The notes: generated by a model from the sequence alone, not told the origin. Shown: positions 39,059-48,315, counted from the stretch's first letter. The stretch is DNA of 64,000 nucleotides from Bradyrhizobium huanghuaihaiense (GCF_007830635.1 NZ_VLLA01000014.1:1-64000), one strand, 5' to 3'. Program-made: numbers and translations.

Positions 39059-39095
39059 CAATCTTCTCCCTGGCAGAAGTGGAAATCGGCAGGAT

Positions 39096-39105
39096 ACCGA
39101 ACGGT
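39096..39105. promoter_or_regulatory. Candidate TetR operator
   Basis: ACCGAACGGT has perfect outer ACCG/CGGT symmetry and lies in the divergent region between the OsmC operon and the TetR gene, 38 bases from the OsmC start. Its form suits a TetR half-site pair. Assignment is inferred from position. Confidence 0.4.
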
Positions 39106-39304
39106 CTGTTTCCTTGCATGGAGCGTGCCAGAGCCGGCCGAAAACAAAAGGCGAAGCTTTGGAGCCGCTTAAGCCTGCCTGCCTGCGGATTGATCAGCAG
39201 CCGCTTGCTCAAAGGCGATGCAGATGGGCGGCCTTTGCGAATCTTTTCAGCGCGGAACAGATGCGGCTTGCTGATGCGGCACGGCTGCGGGTAAGTTTGA
39301 GTCC

Positions 39305-39952
39305 ATGGCAAAGACGTCATCGAAAAAGCATTCGCCGCACGCCGCCGCTGGCGAAGATGAATCCGCGCGCGGGCGCCTGCTCAGCGCCGCGACGCATCTG
39401 TTCTGCAAGAACGGCATCAACGCCACCGGCATCGACGCGATCATCGAGGAAGCCGGCACGGCGAAGACCACGCTCTACAAATTGTTCGGCTCCAAGACCA
39501 ATCTCGTCAACGCGGTGCTGGAGAGCGAAGGCAAGCAGTGGCGCGAATGGTTCATCGGCGCCATGGAAGCGGGCGGCGGCGACGCGCAGGCCAAGCTGAC
39601 GCGGATCTTCCCGGCGCTGAAGAGCTGGTTCGCGGAAGAGCGCTTCTACGGCTGCCCCTTCATCAACGCCGTCGGCGAGCATGACAAGGACGCAAAACAG
39701 TTCCGCAACATCGCGCTGAAGCACAAGAAGATCGTGCTCGGCCATATCGAGAAGCTCGCCGGCGAGCTCGGCTCCAGCGAGCCCGCGGTGCTGGCGCACC
39801 AGCTCGGCCTCATCATCGATGGTGCCATCGTCGCCGCGATGATCTCGCGCGACCCGGGGGTGGCCGATACGGCCGCGCTCACAGCCGGCCCCCTGCTCGG
39901 CCAGGCGAAAGTAAAGAGAAAGCGTGGGGCGGATCAGTTAGAGGCGGTCTAA
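39305..39952 (+). CDS. TetR-family transcriptional regulator
   Basis: The 215-residue protein has a TetR N-terminal helix-turn-helix (RGRLLSAATHLFCKNGINATGIDAIIEEAGTAKTTLYKLFGSKTNLV) and a helical ligand domain containing FYGCPFINAVGEHD, a pattern seen in a subgroup with a conserved cysteine. Divergence from the OsmC/flavoprotein/rhodanese genes suggests it represses them. The effector is unknown; electrophile or sulfur stress is a guess. Confidence 0.9.
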   Translation: MAKTSSKKHSPHAAAGEDESARGRLLSAATHLFCKNGINATGIDAIIEEAGTAKTTLYKLFGSKTNLVNAVLESEGKQWREWFIGAMEAGGGDAQAKLTRIFPALKSWFAEERFYGCPFINAVGEHDKDAKQFRNIALKHKKIVLGHIEKLAGELGSSEPAVLAHQLGLIIDGAIVAAMISRDPGVADTAALTAGPLLGQAKVKRKRGADQLEAV

Positions 39953-39965
39953 ACGCGCTGCTCTC

Positions 39966-40035
39966 GTAGCCCGCATGCAGCGAAGCGGAATGCGGGGACA
40001 CTGTCCCGGATTACGCTCCGCTCCATCCGGGCTAC
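39966..40035. repeat. Palindromic repeat, family A (copy 3)
   Basis: GTAGCCCGCATGCAGCG at the left, GCTCCATCCGGGCTAC at the right; the left arm differs slightly from other copies. Confidence 0.8.
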
Positions 40036-40042
40036 GACGCTG

Positions 40043-40090
40043 GTAGCCCGCATGAGCGCAGCGACATGCGGGACCTTTCCCCGGATATCG
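40043..40090. repeat. Palindromic repeat, family A (copy 4, half)
   Basis: Only the left arm and centre remain (GTAGCCCGCATGAGCGCAG to CCCCGGATATCGC); the right arm is missing. It is directly after copy 3. The remaining sequence up to 40316 holds no gene that I can see. Confidence 0.7.
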
Positions 40091-40316
40091 CGGAGCCTGT
40101 CATCGGGCGGCGCTTCGCGCCGACCCGTTGGCTCGCTACCCCAATCCGCCTCTCCCTCGCCGCACCTGCACCAACCCGCATCTTCCTGCACGGCCGCAGT
40201 CCCGGCAGCGTCCATTTACCTTGCGTCAAGCACGGCCGGCACAATCGGCTTCTGGCCTAAAAGGCTGTTAGGAGCCGTCGTCGTTGTTGGCCCCCGGGAT
40301 ACGGGGACGCTCTGCA

Positions 40317-41526
40317 ATGCAATCGAACGAGGCACTCTACAGCGCGCCGAGCTGGCGCCTGACGCGCTGGCTGGCCGATGCCGGGCCGGGCGCGCCCGAC
40401 GACATCCGCGCCGCGCTCATTGCCCAGCTCCATGGATCGCTGCCGGTGTTTGCCGCCGGCGCCGTCAACACCATTGCGGTCGCCGCCGTGATCGCCGCCC
40501 GCAAGCAGACCGCCCCCTTCATCGTCTGGCTGGTCATGGAGATCGCGATCTGCCTCGCCCGTCTCCTCGTGCTCGCCAGCGCGCATCGCAAGGCGCGTGA
40601 GCACCGCCCGACTCCGACTGACCTTCATCTCATGCTGGCGGTCGCCTGGAGCGCCAGCGTCGGATTTGGCGCCATCGCCAGCCTTGCGAGCGGCGACTGG
40701 GTCGTCGCCATGCTGGCGTCACTGTCGGCCGCAGCGATGGTCGGCGGCATCTGCTTCCGCAATTTCGGCGCACCGCGCCTCGCCGGAACCATGATCCTCT
40801 TGAGCCTTGGTCCCATCATCCCCGGCGCCGCACTCGCCGGCGAGCCGCTGTTCTACATCGTGTATCTGCAGGTGCCGATGTATCTGGCGGCGATGACGGC
40901 TGCCGCCTTCCGCCTCAACCGGATGCTGATCGCAACCATGCGCGCCGAGCGCGAGAACAGCCATCGCGCCCATCATGACGCGCTCACGGGACTGCTCAAT
41001 CGGGCCGGCCTCGTCGAAGCGCTCGGCACGAGGCTCGCGGCGCGCGCCGAACGCTCCTTCGCGGTGATGTTCTTCGACCTCGACAATTTCAAGCCGATCA
41101 ACGACACGTTCGGACACGCGGCGGGCGACGAAGTGCTGAAAAGCGGTGGCCGCGCGCGTGCGCCGGGTGTTGCCTGACGGCACGGTGGTTGCGCGGATGG
41201 GCGGCGACGAATTCGTCGTGCTCCTCGACGGCGTCACTCCCGAGATGGCGCAGGAGACGGGACACCGCCTCATCGCCGAGGTTGCCGCCTCCTATGAGCT
41301 CAGTGGCGAGATGCGCGCCAGTGTCGGAGCCAGCGTCGGCATTGCGATGTCGCCGGATCACGGCGCCGAAGTCGCCGATTTGCTCGCCGTCGCCGATGCC
41401 GCGCTCTACGAGGCGAAGTCGGGCGGCAAATCGCGCTGCTGCCTCGCATCGGTCGAGACCAACCTTTCGGCATTGCGCCGGCTGAAACAGAGCGAGCCGA
41501 GGGGCCCGATGGCGAGTGCGGCCTGA
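40317..41526 (+). pseudogene. Diguanylate cyclase (GGDEF), frameshifted
   Basis: The first frame (40317-41177) encodes several membrane helices and the start of a GGDEF domain (HDALTGLLNRAGLVEAL, FFDLDNFKPINDTFGHAAGDEVL). The second frame (from about 41143) continues with RVRRVLPDGTVVARMGGDEFVVLL and ends normally at 41526. An extra A in the AAAA run at 41139-41142 explains the break exactly. With one A removed the protein would be about 402 residues with an intact GGDEF site. It is either a recent pseudogene or a sequencing error. Confidence 0.85.
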
Positions 41527-41557
41527 TGCGAACCGAAACGCGCTCCACCCCCACGGC

Positions 41558-41624
41558 GTAGCCCGCATGAGCGCAGCGACATGCGGGGCCTTTCCCCGGA
41601 TATCGCTTCGCTCATCCGGGCTAC
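41558..41624. repeat. Palindromic repeat, family A (copy 5)
   Basis: GTAGCCCGCATGAGCG at the left and CGCTCATCCGGGCTAC at the right. Its left arm is nearly the same as half-copy 4. The rest of 41527-41835 shows no gene. Confidence 0.8.
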
Positions 41625-41835
41625 GGCGCTGCGCCGTTTTGGTCTAAGCGAGACCCCGACCTCACGCTTTATCGTCAGATCCTTCGCAGAAGAAAGCGAA
41701 ACGATCGAGGGCTGGTCATTCATGAATGATGGCGCAACTTGTGGGGGAAGATCAATCGGAGGTAATTCACGACCATATGAAACGAACCCGCTCCTTAGGC
41801 GAAGCTGCCCGGAGCAATCGTGAAGGCATCAATAG

Positions 41836-42582
41836 ATGATGGACCCACTCGGACTGCTTTACAAATACGCATCTCTCTTCCGCAAAATGATAAGCGCGAA
41901 GGTCTGGAGCAGCGAACGCTCGATCAAAGAACTCCTCAGTCTCAATTCAGAGGCAGACTGGGATTTTCTAACCTCTGCGATGGATATTGTTGACGATGGG
42001 TCCGCCGCCATAGGTCATGTGATGAAATACGGGCTTCGCGGCCCAACGAAGTACGACGATCTAGGCGAAAAATATCTGCGACTCTACGGACTTCTGAGCG
42101 CGACTTACATTCAGCAACAGTCGATCGGCACGATCTACAAGTTGATGAACCTGCCCGATCCGAAGCAACTCAGAGCGACATTTGAGACATTGGAGATTCG
42201 CGGTCTCAGACATAAACTGTCGTCGCACGGAACAGATCTTCTGGACCGGGCTACAGGCACCCAGCAAGCCTTCGTCCCCCTAAGGCTTAACCTGAATGAT
42301 GGCTTGTCCGTTACCTACGTGAACTACACTGCGTCGTCCATGCATCATCACGTAGACTTAGCTGCGGCTATCGATGCGCACGTGAAGATGATGATCGACG
42401 TAATGGATTCAATCATTGAAAAGTCGATGACGACGATCTTTGAGAAAAGCAGCAAGCAAAAGGCCGAAATCGCGTCAGAACTTGATGACCTGCGTATCGA
42501 GAAGGCGGGCGGTTGGGTTTCCAAAACAGAAGCAGGACCGAAGCTGATCGTCACCTTTGTTGATGCTGAATCAGAACGGTAG
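41836..42582 (+). CDS. Unrecognised helical protein with a HEPN-like R-X5-H motif
   Basis: The 248-residue, mainly helical protein has no membrane segment. Base composition is near 50% GC, well below its neighbours, suggesting transfer. Around residue 125 it has GLRHKLSSHGTDLLD, in which RHKLSSH fits the R-X(4-6)-H catalytic motif of HEPN RNases and resembles the (L/I)RNKxxAH segments of AbiU2-like proteins. A C-terminal SSKQKAEIASELDDLRIEK helix may be coiled coil. No partner antitoxin was recognised. The start is uncertain by one codon (two ATGs). Confidence 0.55.
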   Translation: MMDPLGLLYKYASLFRKMISAKVWSSERSIKELLSLNSEADWDFLTSAMDIVDDGSAAIGHVMKYGLRGPTKYDDLGEKYLRLYGLLSATYIQQQSIGTIYKLMNLPDPKQLRATFETLEIRGLRHKLSSHGTDLLDRATGTQQAFVPLRLNLNDGLSVTYVNYTASSMHHHVDLAAAIDAHVKMMIDVMDSIIEKSMTTIFEKSSKQKAEIASELDDLRIEKAGGWVSKTEAGPKLIVTFVDAESER

Positions 42583-42639
42583 ATGCAGAGGGCGGCGATC
42601 GTACATGCGGGAAAATTGCTGACTAGCGGAGCGTAGCTC

Positions 42640-42753
42640 GTAGGGTGGGTTAGCGTAGCGTAACCCACCTCTTTGATTTCCTCAGAGACGGAAGAGGTGG
42701 GTTACGCCCAGCGGACTGCGCTTTCGCGCAGCCGCATGGCTAACCCACCCTAC
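42640..42753. repeat. Palindromic repeat, family C (copy 1)
   Basis: GTAGGGTGGGTTAGCG at the left and GGCTAACCCACCCTAC at the right, with inner GTAACCCACCTCTT/AAGAGGTGGGTTAC arms. The surrounding 342 bases (42583-42924) hold no gene. Confidence 0.85.
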
Positions 42754-42786
42754 AAGACCTACGCGTTGTTTCAGCATGCTGGATCA

Positions 42787-42815
42787 TGCTGGGCACGCTT
42801 CGCTTTGCCCACCCT
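42787..42815. repeat. Palindromic repeat, family C (partial copy)
   Basis: GGGCACGCTTCGCTTTGCCCACCCTA is the right arm only of the repeat seen at 44805. Confidence 0.65.
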
Positions 42816-42924
42816 AATAGCCGGCGGCGGCGCAAAGCGCAGTCCACCGACCTAATCCACGGGTTCTCTCTCCGGAACATGAAGAGGCGGGTTGCGTCCC
42901 CTGCGAAGAAACACTGATATCCCA

Positions 42925-44700
42925 TCAGGGATTGACACCCAGCGCCTTGAGTTCGGCCGCGGCCGCCTGTGCTTCCACGAAAGCCGGCGGACAATCAGCA
43001 AGCGAAAGCCCAAAAAGCCGCCGCGCTTCCTGCGTCACGCCGCGCTGCAAGGCGAGTTCAGCGGTGAAAAAGTTCGCCTCGCAGATTTGGCCTTTCTTCT
43101 TGATCGGATCGGGATCGTCAGCTGCGTGCAGCACGTCGTCGGCCGACGTCGTTCCCAAGAATAGCCGGATTACCGGCGCAGGCCATTTAGTCATGTCGAG
43201 CTTGGCGGTCGCATCCGCGAGCGTACTCGCCGCATTCCCGCGCCGGGCCGCAATCTCGCGCCACAACGCGGTGTAGCTGTCCTTGGGATCAATCTCCCTC
43301 GACCGATCGAGATAGGTGACCGCTTTTGCCGGAAAACCGGCCTGAAGCTGTACCATGGCACAGGGACGATAGATGCCGGCTGCCTTCGGAGCGAGCTCGA
43401 TTGCACGGTCACACGCCGCAACGGCGCGCTCCGAATCGCCCATAGCCTGGTAGGTCAAGCCACGACAGACGTAAGGATACACATCTTTCGGGTCGAGCGA
43501 TGCTGCGCGGTCGCAATCGGCCATCGCCCGCATGAGATCACGCGCGGCCCTGTATTCGGTCGCGCGGTAGACGTACGCAGCCCGATAGGTCGGATCGATC
43601 TGTATCGCCTGATCATAATCCGACATTGCTCCATCGGCATTGCCCTTCCTGCTGTGCGCTTCTCCGCGCGCCAGATAAGCGGCCTTGTACATTGGATTGA
43701 GCTGAACAGGCTGATTGGACGGGGCGGGAGCCAGCTCGCTACTGTAGTGAGCTTCTGTGCTGCGCGCCCGCTGGGACGGATCGGAATTTAACTCGATCGT
43801 CTTGGTATAGTCGGCAATCGCGCGATCGAGATCGCCTTTTCTAACGTACGCAACCCCGCGACTGTAGTACGCGCGCTGATCTCTTGGTGCCAGCCGAATG
43901 ATCTCGTCATAATCCGCAATCGCCCGGTCGAACTCGCCCAGCTGAAGAAAGGATTCGGCACGAAAATAATAGAAAGAGTCGTTCCTTGGCTTGTTCTGGA
44001 CGGTTTGTTCGAGTTCGGCCAATGCCCGCGATCTGTTCCCCCTGGCGAAGTAAACCCGGCTGCGGCATAGCTGGCCACCGCCGTCTTGCGGGCTGATGCC
44101 GACCACTCGATCACAGTCGGGCATGGCACGATCGGTATCCCCATTGTGGAGGTGAGCAAGACCTCGCTCGACACGCCCTTGGACATTGTCCGGATGGATC
44201 AGCAGGGCCTGATCGTAGTCGGCGATGGCGCGGATGAAGTCGCGTCTCTCTCCGTAGATTCGCGCGCGGCCCAGGTATGCCTGGGCATTTTTGGGATCGA
44301 GCACGATCGCCTTGTCGTAATCCGATAAAGCGGCGTCGGAATCTCGCTTCTGCAGAAACGCAGAAGCCCTCTCGAGTCGGGCGCTCGGATTGTCTGGATA
44401 GTGCGAGATGATCTCGTTGTAGTCCGCTATCGCAAGGTCGATCTCGCCCTTCTGGCGGTAGAACATGGCGCGGCGGAAGCGCGTCATGATCACACCTTGC
44501 GGCATGCTCGTCCCCGCCGCCTCGATGATGGCGGTACAGCCTGCGATCCTGTCATCGATGCTGAAATTGCCGACCGCGTTGCACTTGGAAGCCAACGGCA
44601 TTTCCGCGCGGGCGCCTGATATTTCGAGCAAAGTCGTCAGCGCCAACGCACTCACGCCTGCTGCCGCGCCAACGAGCGCGCGGCCTGTCATTCCCAACAT
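42925..44700 (-). CDS. Exported protein with many TPR repeats
   Basis: The 591-residue protein has a signal peptide (hydrophobic run to about residue 31, cleavage near ARAEMP) and then about ten tetratricopeptide repeats of the pattern AIADYDxAIxLDPxNAxAYxxRG, with conserved D residues. The C-terminal 110 residues are not TPR. Cysteines recur (KCNAVGN, AGCTAII, DCDRVV). It is probably a periplasmic interaction scaffold. TPR proteins with ADYDxA repeats are common in Bradyrhizobium. Confidence 0.85.
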   Translation of the reverse strand: MLGMTGRALVGAAAGVSALALTTLLEISGARAEMPLASKCNAVGNFSIDDRIAGCTAIIEAAGTSMPQGVIMTRFRRAMFYRQKGEIDLAIADYNEIISHYPDNPSARLERASAFLQKRDSDAALSDYDKAIVLDPKNAQAYLGRARIYGERRDFIRAIADYDQALLIHPDNVQGRVERGLAHLHNGDTDRAMPDCDRVVGISPQDGGGQLCRSRVYFARGNRSRALAELEQTVQNKPRNDSFYYFRAESFLQLGEFDRAIADYDEIIRLAPRDQRAYYSRGVAYVRKGDLDRAIADYTKTIELNSDPSQRARSTEAHYSSELAPAPSNQPVQLNPMYKAAYLARGEAHSRKGNADGAMSDYDQAIQIDPTYRAAYVYRATEYRAARDLMRAMADCDRAASLDPKDVYPYVCRGLTYQAMGDSERAVAACDRAIELAPKAAGIYRPCAMVQLQAGFPAKAVTYLDRSREIDPKDSYTALWREIAARRGNAASTLADATAKLDMTKWPAPVIRLFLGTTSADDVLHAADDPDPIKKKGQICEANFFTAELALQRGVTQEARRLFGLSLADCPPAFVEAQAAAAELKALGVNP

Positions 44701-44804
44701 GCAGTCCCCAATTCAATTCCCGGGGACTTCATAGCAACCGATTGCGCCTCTGCACAGCCCTTGGTTGCGGCGCGAGGTGCAACTCGGGCGACGATGACGG
44801 TCTC

Positions 44805-44897
44805 GTAGGGTGGGCAAAGGCAAAGCGCCGTGCCCACCACTTCTCTCTCAGCGTCGTCGATGGACGTGGTGGGCACGCTTCGCTTTGCCCACCCTAC
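44805..44897. repeat. Palindromic repeat, family C (copy 2)
   Basis: GTAGGGTGGGCAAAGGCAAAG at the left, CTTTGCCCACCCTAC at the right, with CGTGCCCACCAC/GTGGTGGGCACG inner arms. Confidence 0.85.
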
Positions 44898-44918
44898 GAG
44901 ACCTGTGCTCGACGAAAC

Positions 44919-46118
44919 CTACGCGCCCTGCTCCACCATCCCCTGCAGCCGCACCAGCTCCGCCTCGAGATCGCGCTCCACATCCGCCGCGCGGATCTCC
45001 AGCACCCGATAGTCGCGCGCCTCGAGCCATGTCCGCCGCCCTGCGCGATCAGCCGCGATGGCTTCCCCCTCGCCCGGGTTCACCAGCTCGATCGCGATCC
45101 GGTGCGGGAACGAGACGAAGTCCGGGATATGACGGCCGACCGGGGTCTGGCGCTTGAACCCACCTGCAAAGCGGCGGTCGCGGGTCAGGGCCTGCCAGAG
45201 CAGCCGCTCGGCGTCGGTCGGGTTGCGGCGGAGCAGGCGGGCGAGGCCGCGCACGGTCGAGCCGCTGTCGGGCACGCCGCCGCCCTGGCCGTGCTCGGCC
45301 AGCAACGCGCGCAGGCGTGTGGCCTGCTCGCCGTCGAGCACGCCGCCCTTGGCCGGGCCCTTGCGCCCCTCCGCAATCGCCATGACGACGCCGTGGAGGG
45401 TATGCATGTCCTGCTTGGTCGGCTCCATGCGGCTAAAAATGTTGCGCAGGTTCACCAGCATGGTGTCGCGCTTCTCGGCCGGCCGCAGGAACTCGACCTT
45501 GTCGAGCTCGCGCACGAGATTGTCGAAGAAGGCCTGCATCTGGTGCTGCGAGGCGCGCTCGGAGCGCTCCGGCATGGCGTGCGGCAGTTCGCCTGACGTC
45601 GCCAGCTTGAACCATTCATAGCCGACCAGCAGCACGGCCTGGGCGAGGTTGAGCGAGGCAAAGCCCGGATTGACCGGGAAAGTGATGATGCGGTTGGAGA
45701 GCCCGACCTCCTCGTTGGTCAGGCCCCAGCGCTCCCGGCCGAACAGGATACCGGCCTTGCCGCCGGTCGCGACATGCCGGGCGATCTCGCTGACTGCCGC
45801 TTCCGGCCCGACCACCGGCTTGGCCTGGTCGTGGGGGCGAGCCGTGGTGGCGAACAACAGGTCGAGGTCGGCGACGGCCTGCTCCACCGTGTCGAACAAT
45901 TCGACCTTTTCCAGAATGTGGTCGGCGCCGGCCGCGGCCCGCTGGGCCGCGATGTTGGGCCAGCCATCCCTGGGGTTGACGATGCGCAAGGCGCCGAGCG
46001 CGAAGTTGCCCATGGCGCGCGCGGCCATGCCGATGTTTTCACCCAGCTGCGGCTCGACCAGGATGACGATGGGACCGTCGAGGGAAAGGCCCGTCTTGCT
46101 CTTGTCAGTCCCCGACAT
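44919..46118 (-). CDS. TrmJ-type RNA 2'-O-methyltransferase fused to a DUF559 domain
   Basis: Residues 1 to about 250 are a SPOUT (TrmH-fold) methyltransferase: GPIVILVEPQLGENIGMAARAM, FGRERWGLTNEEV and PVNPGFASLNLAQAVLL give the knotted SAM site of TrmJ, which methylates position 32 of tRNA. Residues about 290-395 are DUF559-like, a PD-(D/E)XK relative: RRNPTDAERLLWQAL, FKRQTPVGRHIPDFVS and TWLEARDYRVLEI. The second part has ELVNPG where active members have ELDGGQH, so nuclease activity is doubtful. The fusion is read as one frame with no break. Confidence 0.85.
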   Translation of the reverse strand: MSGTDKSKTGLSLDGPIVILVEPQLGENIGMAARAMGNFALGALRIVNPRDGWPNIAAQRAAAGADHILEKVELFDTVEQAVADLDLLFATTARPHDQAKPVVGPEAAVSEIARHVATGGKAGILFGRERWGLTNEEVGLSNRIITFPVNPGFASLNLAQAVLLVGYEWFKLATSGELPHAMPERSERASQHQMQAFFDNLVRELDKVEFLRPAEKRDTMLVNLRNIFSRMEPTKQDMHTLHGVVMAIAEGRKGPAKGGVLDGEQATRLRALLAEHGQGGGVPDSGSTVRGLARLLRRNPTDAERLLWQALTRDRRFAGGFKRQTPVGRHIPDFVSFPHRIAIELVNPGEGEAIAADRAGRRTWLEARDYRVLEIRAADVERDLEAELVRLQGMVEQGA

Positions 46119-46471
46119 CTGGCTTCGCTTTCACACTGTCTCTCAAGGCCTTGGCAAGGCACTCTTAGGAAATGATTCAAGGCGGCCTTTTCGAGTCGGT
46201 CTTGGGCCGGCCGGCGCTGCCCGCCTGTCGTTTGCCTGTCCTGACAAAATTCTCAAGGGAAATAACGGGTTGGATTCAACTTTTGAATCTCGCTTGAAAC
46301 CTCACCCCCGCCCCAGCCGTGGTGTCAGGCCCCGCTCCCCATCTGGGGAAGCTGGATGAGCTAAAAGTGCATAATCACTTGGCTTTCGCCCGCTGCTATC
46401 CGGTGCTAAGAGGCGGCGGATATTCACGTTGGCGCGCCAAAAGCGCCGTTCCCAAGAGGGCTTCCCCGATC
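46119..46471. other. Divergent intergenic region, trmJ-like / icd
   Basis: 353 bases. A perfect GATTCAA-CTT-TTGAATC inverted repeat lies at 46273-46289; it carries two GANTC (CcrM) sites, and a third is at about 46173. A small CCCC/GGGG hairpin is near 46335. No gene was seen. Confidence 0.5.
46273..46289. promoter_or_regulatory. Inverted repeat upstream of icd
   Basis: GATTCAA (46273-46279) and TTGAATC (46283-46289) form a perfect 7-bp inverted repeat about 185 bases before icd. It could be an operator; both arms contain the CcrM methylation sequence GANTC. Confidence 0.4.
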
Positions 46472-47686
46472 ATGGCAAAAATCAAGGTATCCAATCCCGT
46501 CGTCGAACTCGATGGCGACGAGATGACCCGGATCATCTGGCAGTACATCAAGGACAAGCTGATCAACCCGTTCCTGGATGTCGAGCTGATGTATTTCGAC
46601 CTGGGCATGGAGTACCGCGACCACACCAACGATCAGGTCACCATCGACGCCGCCGAGGCGATCAAGAAGGTCGGCGTCGGCGTCAAGTGCGCCACCATCA
46701 CCCCTGATGAAGCCCGGGTGAAGGAGTTCAACCTCAAGCAGATGTGGAAGTCGCCAAACGGCACCATCCGCAACATCCTCGGCGGCGTGATCTTCCGCGA
46801 GCCGATCATCTGCAAGAACGTGCCGCGCCTCGTTCCGGGCTGGACCAAGCCGATCATCATCGGCCGCCACGCCTATGGCGACCAGTACCGCGCCACCGAC
46901 ATCAAGTTCCCGGGCAAGGGCACCCTCTCGCTGAAGTTCGTCGGCGAGGACGGCACCGTGATCGAGAAGGAAGTGTTCAAGGCCCCGGGCGCCGGCGTCG
47001 CCATGGAGATGTACAATCTCGACGACTCCATCATCGACTTCGCCCGCGCCTCCTTCAACTATGGCCTCTTGCGCGGCTACCCGGTCTACCTGTCGACCAA
47101 GAACACGATTCTGAAGGTCTATGACGGCCGCTTCAAGGACATCTTCCAGGAGATCTTCGACAAGGAGTTCAAGAAGGAGTTCGACGCCAAGGGCCTGACC
47201 TACGAGCACCGCCTGATCGACGACATGGTGGCCTCGGCGCTGAAGTGGTCCGGCGGCTATGTCTGGGCCTGTAAGAACTACGACGGCGACGTGCAGTCCG
47301 ACACGGTGGCGCAGGGCTACGGCTCGCTCGGCCTGATGACCTCGGTGCTGCTCACCCCCGACGGCAAGACCGTCGAGGCGGAAGCCGCCCACGGCACCGT
47401 GACCCGCCACTACCGCGAGCACCAGAAGGGCAAGGAGACCTCGACCAACTCGATCGCGTCGATCTTCGCCTGGACCCGTGGCCTCGCCCACCGCGCCAAG
47501 CTCGACAACAATGCCGAACTCGCCAAGTTCGCCTCGACCCTCGAGAAGGTCTGCGTCGACACAGTCGAGGCCGGCTACATGACCAAGGACCTCGCGCTCC
47601 TGGTCGGCGCCGACCAGCGCTGGCTCTCGACCACCGGCTTCCTCGACAAGGTCGCCGAGAACCTCACCAAGGCGATGGCGGCGTAA
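46472..47686 (+). CDS. icd: NADP-dependent isocitrate dehydrogenase
   Basis: Oxidative decarboxylation of isocitrate to 2-oxoglutarate in the TCA cycle. The 404-residue protein is of the eukaryote-like dimeric type II form: VELDGDEMTRIIWQYIKDKLI at the N-terminus, the substrate motif KSPNGTIRNILGGVIFREPI, GRHAYGDQYRATD, and NYDGDVQSDTVAQGYGSLG with metal-binding aspartates. The ATG at 46472 is preceded by AGAGGG. It is monogenic. Confidence 0.97.
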   Translation: MAKIKVSNPVVELDGDEMTRIIWQYIKDKLINPFLDVELMYFDLGMEYRDHTNDQVTIDAAEAIKKVGVGVKCATITPDEARVKEFNLKQMWKSPNGTIRNILGGVIFREPIICKNVPRLVPGWTKPIIIGRHAYGDQYRATDIKFPGKGTLSLKFVGEDGTVIEKEVFKAPGAGVAMEMYNLDDSIIDFARASFNYGLLRGYPVYLSTKNTILKVYDGRFKDIFQEIFDKEFKKEFDAKGLTYEHRLIDDMVASALKWSGGYVWACKNYDGDVQSDTVAQGYGSLGLMTSVLLTPDGKTVEAEAAHGTVTRHYREHQKGKETSTNSIASIFAWTRGLAHRAKLDNNAELAKFASTLEKVCVDTVEAGYMTKDLALLVGADQRWLSTTGFLDKVAENLTKAMAA

Positions 47687-47700
47687 GCTGTCAACTACGC

Positions 47701-47787
47701 CGTCATTGCGAGCAAAGCGAAGCAATCCAGAATCCCTCCGCGGAAACAGTCTGGATTGCTTCGTCGCAAGGGCTCCTCGCAATGACG
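47701..47787. repeat. Palindromic repeat, family B (copy 2)
   Basis: CGTCATTGCGAGCAAAG at the left, CTCCTCGCAATGACG at the right with GAAGCAATCCAG/CTGGATTGCTTC inner arms; reverse orientation to the copy at 17115. Confidence 0.85.
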
Positions 47788-47810
47788 AGACCTTTGCCTG
47801 AGGAAGCACC

Positions 47811-48311
47811 ATGCCGACACTCAAGAGCCTTGCATTTGCGGTCTTAGCCCTGACCAGCACCACCGCGCTGGCCGCAGACCCACTTCCTGACGCCATCGCC
47901 GCGCCTGGCGAGACCGTCGTGCTCAGCGTCCACGCCGAGGGCGCGCAGGTCTATGAGTGCAAGGCCGCCGCCGACGGCAAGCTCGCCTGGGCCTTCCGCG
48001 AACCGGTCGCCACCCTGCTCTCCGAGGGCAAGACCGTCGGCCGTCATTATGCCGGGCCGAACTGGGAGCTCGCCGACGGCAGCGCCGTCGTCGGCAAGGC
48101 CATCGGCAACGCGCCCGGCGCAACGGCTGCCGATATCCCCTGGCTGAAGCTTGAAGTCGCCTCCCGCCGCGGCAGCGGCACCCTGACGCCCGTCACCACG
48201 GTCCAGCGTATCAACACCCATGGCGGCAAGCTCGACGGCGCGTGTGACAAGGCCGGCGAGTTCAAAAGCGCGCCCTACTCGGCCGACTACGTCTTCTTGA
48301 AGAAGGGCTGA
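47811..48311 (+). CDS. Exported DUF3455 protein
   Basis: The 166-residue protein has a signal peptide (to about ALAADP) followed by one DUF3455 domain. Visible features are GAQVYECKAAADGKLAWAFREP, GKTVGRHYAGPNWELADGSAVVGK and a C-terminal GACDKAGEFKSAPYSADYVF. The two cysteines (YEC, GAC) probably pair in the periplasm. The family is widespread with no known activity. Confidence 0.87.
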   Translation: MPTLKSLAFAVLALTSTTALAADPLPDAIAAPGETVVLSVHAEGAQVYECKAAADGKLAWAFREPVATLLSEGKTVGRHYAGPNWELADGSAVVGKAIGNAPGATAADIPWLKLEVASRRGSGTLTPVTTVQRINTHGGKLDGACDKAGEFKSAPYSADYVFLKKG

Positions 48312-48315
48312 CCGC

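Noticed and set aside
38481..39320. Upstream extension of the acyl-CoA-dehydrogenase-like gene
   Set aside because: It overlaps the OsmC gene in another frame and adds a non-homologous R/Q-rich segment.
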